Of a DNA stretch of 64,000 bases, positions 58,073-64,000 are shown piece after piece. Position 1 is the stretch's first letter. The number at the start of each line of letters is the position of its first letter. Source of the stretch: Yinghuangia elevatio (GTDB taxonomy: Bacteria; Actinomycetota; Actinomycetes; Streptomycetales; Streptomycetaceae); NCBI RefSeq assembly GCF_040649515.1, contig NZ_JBEZFP010000029.1:1-64000 (forward strand), written 5' to 3'. A model generated the notes under the pieces. The model searched no databases, had not been told where the DNA came from, and saw only the letters and a list, made by a program, of their open reading frames with translations. The position numbers were made by a program, and so were the translations under genes.

Positions 58073-58873
58073 ATGCGCATCGCGCGGAAACCACAGAATC
58101 CGGCCTCCGGGCACAGGCGTCGCCGACATCACCGACCTCGCAGATACGGCGGGTACAGCGGATACGGCGGATTTGGCGGCCGTCGCGGAAAAGCAGCGGT
58201 CGTCGCCGGGGCGGCCTGCGCACTGGTGCTCGCCGCCGGCCCTTTCCCCGCCGAGGCGGAGGACGGCGTCCCCACGCCCGAGACGCTGAGCCAGGCACTC
58301 TTGGAGCCCACCGACGTCGGGCCGGAGGTGTCCGAGGACCCCGAGAGCCCTCCGGCCGACGACGAGGCCACCGACCCGACCGGCTGCCCGGCACTCGACA
58401 GCCTCCGCGACACACCCTCCCCGGGTGAACCCGACCCCTGGCCCGAAGTGCAGCTCGTCGCGGACGCCGTGTTCATCGAGGAAAAACTCGTGGCCGGCCC
58501 GCCCGAGACCGTCGCGGCGAACCACGCGGTGCTCCGCGAGGCGCTCACCAGTTGCACCACGCTCTCGTTCCCCTCGAACGTCGGCGGCCCGCCGCTGACG
58601 TTGAACCTGTCCCCGGTCACCTTCGGCGGCCCGGACTCGGTGGCCGTACGCATGGACGGCGCCTACGAGGACGTCCCCGTCAACGGCTACATCGTGCTCG
58701 AACCGCTCGGCGCCGTCGAGTTGGTCTACATGTTCGTCCAAGCCGGCGACGACTCCCCGGAATTCGCCTCGGAGGTCTACGCCCTCGCCGTCGACAAGGT
58801 CCACCGCGTCGTCGGCCCGGCCGCCGGACCCCCCAAGCCCCTCGCCACCCCCATCCCGGGCACCGCACTCTGA
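58073..58873 (+). CDS. Uncharacterised secreted protein
   Basis: 266 aa from ATG 58073 with AGGAGG upstream. A long basic, Arg/His/Gly/Tyr-rich N-terminus (HRRRRHHRPRRYGG) leads into a signal hydrophobic core (KAAVVAGAACALVLAAGPFPAEA). The mature part has two cysteines (PTGCPALDSL and LTSCTTLSF) and resembles the sensor-like extracellular domains found in actinobacterial PknH/LpqN-type proteins (LLEPTDVGPEV; VAVRMDGAYEDVPVNGYIVLEPLGAVELVYMFV). This is only a fold-level guess. Monocistronic. Confidence 0.7.
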   Translation: MRIARKPQNPASGHRRRRHHRPRRYGGYSGYGGFGGRRGKAAVVAGAACALVLAAGPFPAEAEDGVPTPETLSQALLEPTDVGPEVSEDPESPPADDEATDPTGCPALDSLRDTPSPGEPDPWPEVQLVADAVFIEEKLVAGPPETVAANHAVLREALTSCTTLSFPSNVGGPPLTLNLSPVTFGGPDSVAVRMDGAYEDVPVNGYIVLEPLGAVELVYMFVQAGDDSPEFASEVYALAVDKVHRVVGPAAGPPKPLATPIPGTAL

Positions 58874-58960
58874 ACCGCCCAACTACGACTGCGGCGCCCG
58901 CTTCTGCCGGCCCACGCATGGACAAAGGCGCTGTCCTTGCGCCCCGATACGGTCGGGCCG

Positions 58961-59530
58961 GTGACCAACTCGTACACGACGCTGTGGACCCAGGGCAGGT
59001 GCCGCTACCTGCGTGACACCGGATACGGCGGGAAACGCCTGTCCACTCTGATAGCCAGCGGACACCAATCGCTACCGAGCTTCTTGAGCGCGGGCCTGCA
59101 ACCCGGCGACCACATCTTTCCGGTCTCGGTCACCAAGGGACGAATCCGCGTCCTCGGACGGCTCGAAGTCGTACGAAGCGTCTCGCTCCTGCACTACCAG
59201 ACGCCGGAGAAGATGCTCACGCCCGAGGAGCACGAGCGCTTTCTCGATTGGTACCCGGGCGGTTTGGAAGGCTGCGCCCGCGAAATCCTCGTCGGCACGG
59301 CCGGGACGCCCCTCGACTTCGAGACCGTGGTGCCTCCGACGATGTTGGAGCGGCTCACGTACACGTCACGGCGGGGCGAACGCACCCTGAAATACGTCGA
59401 GGACGGTCTCCTCAAGCGTTTTGTCAGCCTCCAAGGCGTCTACCGATTGGCCGCGGGATCGGCCGCGGAAATGCACGCGCTCGTCCGCGACGCCGCCGAC
59501 AGGGTGGGACCGGACCCCCGAACCGCCTGA
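58961..59530 (+). CDS. Uncharacterised protein
   Basis: 189 aa if translation starts at GTG 58961 (a start at 58937 is also open). A TACGGT hexamer ends 6 bp before the GTG and there is no ribosome site, so a leaderless message is plausible. No domain recognised; a PUA/EVE-like element is conceivable from LSAGLQPGDHIFPVSVTKGRIRVLGRLEVV. The helical C-terminus has KYVEDGLLKRFVSLQGVYRL. GC is slightly lower than neighbouring genes. Confidence 0.65.
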   Translation: MTNSYTTLWTQGRCRYLRDTGYGGKRLSTLIASGHQSLPSFLSAGLQPGDHIFPVSVTKGRIRVLGRLEVVRSVSLLHYQTPEKMLTPEEHERFLDWYPGGLEGCAREILVGTAGTPLDFETVVPPTMLERLTYTSRRGERTLKYVEDGLLKRFVSLQGVYRLAAGSAAEMHALVRDAADRVGPDPRTA

Positions 59531-59533
59531 CCT

Positions 59534-59835
59534 GCGCCACGGCGCGTCGGCGTCCGCCACCCCGAACCCGCCGGTCAACTCTGCGCGGTCCTGGGCATCC
59601 ACGACGCCGCGGTCGCCACCTCGGCCCGCCACGAGCGCGGCGACCACATCCTCGACGGCCGCACCGGCCGTCCCGCGACCGAGCTCCTCGGCCTGACCGT
59701 CGTCGCGCCGTCCCTCACCGAGGCCGACGCGACGGCGACAGCCGCCTTCGCCATGGGCCGCCGCCCGCGAAGCCTGCGAGGTCTGCGCCCGACCGCCAGG
59801 TCTTCCGCACCCCAGACCTCCCCCTCGCCGCCTGA
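59534..59835 (+). pseudogene. ApbE (FAD:protein FMN transferase) C-terminal relic
   Basis: One frame encodes about 70 residues matching the C-terminal half of ApbE: QLCAVLGIHDAAVATSARHE, then RGDHILDGRTGRPA, TVVAPSLTEADATATAAFAMG. The frame then shifts: a second frame gives AAREACEVCA and DRQVFRTPDLPLAA-stop, the usual end of the family. There is no N-terminal half and no start, so this is a truncated, frameshifted remnant left after deletion. 59836-60030 downstream holds nothing recognisable. Confidence 0.75.
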
Positions 59836-60030
59836 GCGCCGCTCCGCCTGCCCGCACCTACGACGCGGAGAACACGGTCACAATCGCGTTGGACCGCAAG
59901 GCTGTGGCTCGGGCTGCGGGATTGTGGGGGTGGTGGGAGGCTGGGTGAATGGGTCCGGCGGAGGGGGTGCCGGGGCCGGTGCACGTGACGCTCGGGGTTT
60001 CGGTGATCGGAAGATTCCGCGGAACGTCCC

Positions 60031-62160
60031 ATGAGTCCGACCCAAAGACTTGCGTCCCTCCCCTGTGGCCGCCGTACGAAGTGGGCGGTCGTGGTGATCT
60101 GGCTCCTTCTGCTGGTGGTGGCCGGGCCGTTGGCCGGCAAACTGTCGGACGCCGAGGACAATCAGGCGTCCAGTTGGCTGCCCGGCAACGCGGAGTCGAC
60201 GAAAGTCATCGACGAGCAGAAGAACTTCGAGGCCACGACGACCTTGCAGGCCGTCGTGGTCTACGAACGTCCAGGGGGCGTCACTCCCGCCGACACGGCC
60301 AAGGGCACGAGCGACGCGGCGGAGTTCGCGACCGCGCCGCATGTCGTCGGGCCGGTGATCGGGCCGGTCGTGTCGCCTGACGGCGAGGCGATGCAGACGA
60401 TCGTGCCGATCGAGGTCGGCGAGGAGGGTTGGGAGAACCTCACTCCGGCCGTCGACCGGCTGCGGGACGTCGCGGGCGCGAACGACCAGGGCATGACCAC
60501 GCACGTGACCGGTCCGGGCGGTATCGGGGCCGACCAGGCGGAGGCGTTCGAGGGGATCGACAGCACGCTGCTCGTCGCGACGGTGTCGGTGGTCGTGCTG
60601 TTGCTGCTGCTGACGTACCGCAGCCCGGTGTTGTGGTTGTTCCCGTTGTTGGCGGCGGGTGTGTCGTTGGTGGTCTCGCAGGCGGTCATCTACCTGCTGG
60701 CGGAGCACGCGGGGCTTACCGTCAACGCGCAGAGCGCGGGCATCCTGATCGTGTTGGTCCTGGGTGCGGGGACGGACTATGCCCTCTTGCTGACGGCCCG
60801 CTACCGCGAGGAACTTCGGCGGCACGAGGACCGGCACGAGGCGATGGCGCTGGCGCTGCATCGTGCGGGGCCGGCGATTCTGGCGAGTTCGGCGACGGTC
60901 GTCATCTCGATGCTGTGCCTGATGGCCGCGGAGATGAACTCGACGCGCGGGCTGGGACCGGTGTGTGCGATCGGCGTGTTGGTGGCTCTGGCCGCGATGC
61001 TCACGCTGTTGCCGGCTTTGCTGGTGGTCGTGAGCCGGTGGGTGTTCTGGCCGGTCAAGCCGACGTACGGGAGCGATGAGCCGACGCGGTCCGGCCGTTG
61101 GGCGCGCATCGGCAATGCGATCGCGCGGCGGCCGCGCAGGGTGTGGATCGGAACCGGGCTTGCGCTGGCGGCGTGCACGGTCGGGCTGGTGTCGCTGAAC
61201 GCGACCGGCCTGAGCGCGGCGGACGGCTTCACCGACAAGCCGGATTCGGTGGTCGGCCAGGAGGTGCTGGACCAGCACTTCCCGGCCGGCACCGGCGACC
61301 CGATCTCGGTGATCGCGAACGCGCCCGCGACGCCCGAGGTCGAGGCGGCCGTACGCGCCGATCCCGGGGTATCGGCCGTGACACCGGCGGCAGTTGAGGG
61401 CGACCGGGCGTTCTTCCAGGCGACCGTCAACGACCGTCCGGACAGCCAGGCGGCGAAGGACACGGTGGAACGCGTACGCGACGCGGTGCACGCGGTGCCG
61501 GACGCGGACGCGCGCGTCGGCGGCGGTACGGCGGTGATCATGGACGCCGAGCACGCCGCCACGCAGGACAACAAGGTGATCATCCCGCTGGTGCTGGTCG
61601 TGGTGCTGGTGATCCTCGGCCTGCTGCTGCGGGCCCTGGTCGCGCCGTTGGTGCTGATCGCGACGGTCGTGCTGTCGTACGCGGCGGCGCTCGGCATCAG
61701 CGTGTTCGTCTTCGAGCACGTCTTCGACTTCGCGGGCCAGGACAACGCGTTCCCGCTCTTCGTGTTCGTGTTCCTGGTCGCGTTGGGCATCGACTACAAC
61801 ATCTTCCTGATGACTCGCGTACGCGAGGAAGCGGCACATCGCGGTACGCGTGAGGGCGCGGTGATCGGCCTCGCGGCGACGGGCGGCGTCATCACGTCGG
61901 CGGGTCTGATTCTGGCCAGCACGTTCGCCGTGCTCGCGACGCTGCCGGTCGTCGCCTTCACCGAGATCGGCTTCGCCGTCGCACTGGGCGTGTTGCTGGA
62001 CACCCTGGTCGTCCGGTCCATCCTCGTCACCGCGTTGACCGTCGACCTGGACCGCCGCATGTGGTGGCCGAGCCGACTGTCGAAACCGGATGCGCAATCG
62101 CGGGAATGGTCGTCCGACACGAGCAGTTCAGCGCCGCTCGGCCGAGGAACGGACGGCTGA
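60031..62160 (+). CDS. MMPL-family RND transporter
   Basis: 709 aa from ATG 60031. Two repeats, each with an N-terminal membrane segment, an extracytoplasmic domain and a five-to-six-segment bundle: segment 1 AVVVIWLLLLVVAGPLAG, LAAGVSLVVSQAVIYLLA, LVLGAGTDYALLLTARYREEL, then in the second half VLVVVLVILGLLLRALVAPL and ALGIDYNIFLMTRVREE. The paired GTDYALLL and GIDYNIFL motifs carry the Asp residues of the proton relay. MMPL proteins export lipids, siderophores or polyketide-type products in actinobacteria. The TetR gene 80 bp downstream on the opposite strand may control it. Confidence 0.92.
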   Translation: MSPTQRLASLPCGRRTKWAVVVIWLLLLVVAGPLAGKLSDAEDNQASSWLPGNAESTKVIDEQKNFEATTTLQAVVVYERPGGVTPADTAKGTSDAAEFATAPHVVGPVIGPVVSPDGEAMQTIVPIEVGEEGWENLTPAVDRLRDVAGANDQGMTTHVTGPGGIGADQAEAFEGIDSTLLVATVSVVVLLLLLTYRSPVLWLFPLLAAGVSLVVSQAVIYLLAEHAGLTVNAQSAGILIVLVLGAGTDYALLLTARYREELRRHEDRHEAMALALHRAGPAILASSATVVISMLCLMAAEMNSTRGLGPVCAIGVLVALAAMLTLLPALLVVVSRWVFWPVKPTYGSDEPTRSGRWARIGNAIARRPRRVWIGTGLALAACTVGLVSLNATGLSAADGFTDKPDSVVGQEVLDQHFPAGTGDPISVIANAPATPEVEAAVRADPGVSAVTPAAVEGDRAFFQATVNDRPDSQAAKDTVERVRDAVHAVPDADARVGGGTAVIMDAEHAATQDNKVIIPLVLVVVLVILGLLLRALVAPLVLIATVVLSYAAALGISVFVFEHVFDFAGQDNAFPLFVFVFLVALGIDYNIFLMTRVREEAAHRGTREGAVIGLAATGGVITSAGLILASTFAVLATLPVVAFTEIGFAVALGVLLDTLVVRSILVTALTVDLDRRMWWPSRLSKPDAQSREWSSDTSSSAPLGRGTDG

Positions 62161-62240
62161 CGGGCCGTCCGCGGGTGGGTCGGGGACCACACCGTACGAG
62201 TCACCGAACAAGTGGACCTGGTCGGCCCTCACCGAGTCCC

Positions 62241-62813
62241 TCAAGGACTGACCTCCGCCAGTAGTGCCTTCAGGTCGGTGAAGGAGTCTCGTATTAATTG
62301 GGCGAGGTCGGACGAGGTGCCGGCGGTGGTCCAGCGTTCGAAGGCGACCTTGAATACGCCGATGGCCGTCTCGGCCGCGAGGCCGGCGGTCGGGGAGGGC
62401 GTACCGCGCTCGCGGAGCGCGTCGGCGATCGTCGTGGCCATGGACGCGAGCTTGGTCAGCTCGCGTTCCTGCAACTCCGGGTTGGCGGCGATGACGCCTT
62501 GCCGCCGTACCGCGCGCTCGCGGCGCGGCTGCAATCTGTCGCCCATCGCCTCGACCGCTGCCGCGGCGGCGTCTATTGGCGCGGCCGACTCCGGCTGGTC
62601 GGCGATGGTCGCGGCGATCAGTTGCGCCAGTTCTTCCGAGCCTCCGAAGAGCACTTCGCGCTTGTCGGCGAAGTGCCGGAAGTACGTGCGCTCGGTCAGT
62701 CCCGCCTGCTTGGCGATTTCCGCGACGGTGGTCTGCGCGAAGCCCCGCTCGACGTAGAGATCGAGAGCCGCTGCTTCGAGACGGCCGCGCGCGTTCGGCT
62801 CCCATCGGTTCAT
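62241..62813 (-). CDS. TetR-family transcription regulator
   Basis: 190 aa. N-terminal TetR HTH: RGRLEAAALDLYVERGFAQT, TVAEIAKQAGLTERTYFRHFADKREVLF. The C-terminal ligand domain is divergent, as usual. Its promoter region is shared with the divergent epimerase gene and contains three TGACATCA-type sites, so it probably represses both. Ligand unknown. Confidence 0.92.
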   Translation of the reverse strand: MNRWEPNARGRLEAAALDLYVERGFAQTTVAEIAKQAGLTERTYFRHFADKREVLFGGSEELAQLIAATIADQPESAAPIDAAAAAVEAMGDRLQPRRERAVRRQGVIAANPELQERELTKLASMATTIADALRERGTPSPTAGLAAETAIGVFKVAFERWTTAGTSSDLAQLIRDSFTDLKALLAEVSP

Positions 62814-62841
62814 GGTCGGATTCTAAGTGGGATGACAGTGG

Positions 62842-62880
62842 CTGACATCAGGGTTACTGTGATGTCAGTGCCTGACATCA
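62842..62880. promoter_or_regulatory. TetR operator cluster
   Basis: CTGACATCA (62842-62850), its complement TGATGTCAG (62860-62868) and a second direct copy CTGACATCA (62872-62880). The first two form an inverted repeat with a 9-bp spacer. They sit between the TetR start (62813) and the divergent epimerase start (62935). Confidence 0.75.
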
Positions 62881-62934
62881 CCGGTCAGGCGCTCATCTCT
62901 CGGCGGCACGGCCGCCTCTGGAGGTCTCATTTCC

Positions 62935-63855
62935 ATGCGCGTTTTCGTCACGGGCGGTTCCGGCTGGATCGGCTCCGCACTCGTACCCGAACTCATCGGC
63001 GCAGGTCACACGGTTGTCGGGCTCGCCCGGTCGGCCGAAGCGGCCGCGCGGCTCACCACGGCCGGGGCCGACGTCCACCACGGTTCGCTCGACGACCTCG
63101 ACGACCTGCGCAAGGCCGCCGCCTCGGCGGACGGCGTCGTCCATCTCGCCTTCAAGCACGACATCGCCTTCAGCGGCGATTACCCCGGCGCGGTCGCGGC
63201 CGACCACCGCGCGATCGAGGCACTCGGCGACGGCCTCGCCGATTCCGACCGGCCGCTCGTCATCGCTTCCGGAATCATCGGGCTCGGGGACGGGCGCGTA
63301 CTCACCGAGCGCGACGGGACCGGCGACGCGCCCGCCGCCGAGGAAACCAACGCGCGCCTCGCCAACGCGCACCTGACCCGGGCGCTGGCGGCCCGCGGCG
63401 TACGTTCGTCCGTCGTACGCCTGGCTCCGACCGTCCACGGCGCCGGGGACTACGGCTTCGTCCCGGCCCTGATCGGCATTGCCCGCGACAAGGGCGTCTC
63501 CGGCTACGTGCACGACGGCGCCAACCGCTGGCCCGCCGTGCACCGGCTCGACGCCGCACGGCTGTTCCGCCTCGCGGTGGAGTCCGCACCGGCCGGCGCG
63601 ACGCTGCACGGGGTCGCGGACGAGGGCGTGCCCGCACGTACGATCGCGGAGGTGATCGGACGGCGGCTCGGCATCCCGGTGGTCGCGGTCCCGCGGGCCG
63701 AGGCGGACGAACACTTCGGCTGGATCGCGGGGTTCTTCGCGTCCGACATCCCGACCTCGAACGCTCTGACGCGCGAACTCCTGGGCTGGGAGCCCACGCA
63801 GATCGGATTCGTCGAAGACCTGGACCGCCACTACTTCGACACGCCCGCCGCCTGA
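62935..63855 (+). CDS. NAD-dependent epimerase/SDR-family protein
   Basis: 306 aa from ATG 62935 with GGAGG 9 bp upstream. Extended/atypical SDR: NAD(P)-binding VFVTGGSGWIGSALVPELI, GVVHLAFKH, VIASGIIGLG, SSVVRLAPTVHGAGD and a WPAVHRLDAARLFRLAVE segment. The usual YxxxK is not obvious (NAHLTRALAARG occupies that region), so it may bind NAD(P)H without classical epimerase chemistry. Probably under control of the divergent TetR protein, typical of inducible detoxification genes. Confidence 0.85.
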   Translation: MRVFVTGGSGWIGSALVPELIGAGHTVVGLARSAEAAARLTTAGADVHHGSLDDLDDLRKAAASADGVVHLAFKHDIAFSGDYPGAVAADHRAIEALGDGLADSDRPLVIASGIIGLGDGRVLTERDGTGDAPAAEETNARLANAHLTRALAARGVRSSVVRLAPTVHGAGDYGFVPALIGIARDKGVSGYVHDGANRWPAVHRLDAARLFRLAVESAPAGATLHGVADEGVPARTIAEVIGRRLGIPVVAVPRAEADEHFGWIAGFFASDIPTSNALTRELLGWEPTQIGFVEDLDRHYFDTPAA

Positions 63856-63928
63856 CCACCCGCCCACCGGGGAAACTCGGCATGGTCCGGTGAACGCCAA
63901 GGGGCGGCGCCGGCACGGGGGTGCTGCC

Positions 63929-64000
63929 TCAGGACTTCGGGCGGCGGCCGCTGCGCCTGGGCTTCGGGGCCTGGCCGGCGAGCAGTTCCTCGCGGCGTTC
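63929..64000 (-). CDS. 3' end of a leftward gene running off the window
   Basis: Open minus-strand frame of 23 codons ending in TGA at 63931-63929, with a basic C-terminus (PKPRRSGRRPKS) and G/C third positions. Too short to identify. The start lies beyond 64000. Confidence 0.45.
   Translation of the reverse strand, partial: ERREELLAGQAPKPRRSGRRPKS

Noticed and set aside
59248..59835. Intact 195-aa protein
   Set aside because: It is mostly out of frame with the preceding gene; only its last 15 residues match the ApbE C-terminus, so it is part of the relic.

Overview
The window comes from a high-GC actinomycete, most likely a member of the Streptomycetaceae. The evidence is pervasive G/C-ending codon use, a chaplin, a type II polyketide cyclase next to acetyl-CoA carboxylase genes, and an actinomycete-type integrative element. 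No rRNA, tRNA or CRISPR array is visible.

Layout. 1-4.4 kb is the edge of an aromatic polyketide locus: a TcmI-like cyclase followed by a dedicated acetyl-CoA carboxylase (fused AccD-AccA, biotin carrier, biotin carboxylase). 4.3-17.6 kb is chromosomal: a secreted beta-helix protein, a chaplin, a MoxR ATPase / VWA-metalloprotease-like operon with an uncharacterised leading gene, a Mut7-C protein, a stand-alone proteasome-beta-like protein, a PepSY protein divergent from a two-component system, a double-Nudix protein and small conserved genes.

18.3-33.9 kb is an integrated mobile element of about 15.6 kb. It sits inside a B12-binding/radical SAM gene, exactly in the codons of the CxxxCxxC iron-sulfur motif, and is bounded by a 12-bp imperfect repeat with an 8-bp identical core. 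A large serine recombinase is encoded at the right end. In + orientation the element carries a lower-GC two-gene nuclease locus at the left end, a pair of Nudix genes (one with an HTH domain and a degenerate Nudix box) behind a twin-palindrome operator, a GntR regulator, a set of small spread-type genes, an FtsK/TraB translocase with nearby repeats (candidate transfer locus), SSB, a DpdA/TGT-like base-exchange enzyme, a SLOG-PrimPol fusion, a DUF3631 helicase, and a repeat-rich candidate origin with a 36-bp perfect inverted repeat. This is the gene set of a PrimPol-type actinomycete integrative and conjugative element (AICE) that uses a serine rather than a tyrosine integrase.

34.6-50.6 kb is chromosomal again: secreted and lipoprotein genes, a P1 peptidase next to a PucR-type regulator, an acyl-CoA dehydrogenase, a secreted metalloprotease-like protein, an S4 protein, a two-RCK channel-like protein, a GNAT-AAA+ fusion and a thioesterase-like protein. 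50.7-57.9 kb is a catabolic region: ferredoxin and ferredoxin reductase, then HpaG-, HpaD- and HpaE-like genes for homoprotocatechuate meta-cleavage. These diverge from an aldehyde dehydrogenase and a PuuD-like glutamine amidotransferase, and both promoters carry the same 20-bp palindromic operator. 58-64 kb holds two uncharacterised proteins, an apbE relic, an MMPL exporter, and a TetR regulator divergent from an SDR epimerase.

Most interesting are the element inserted into the radical SAM motif, its left-end nuclease pair (a candidate defence or inter-element competition module), its lone DpdA-like enzyme, and integrase and nuclease promoters that face away from each other across attP. Functions are inferred from sequence motifs by eye; no database search was run.
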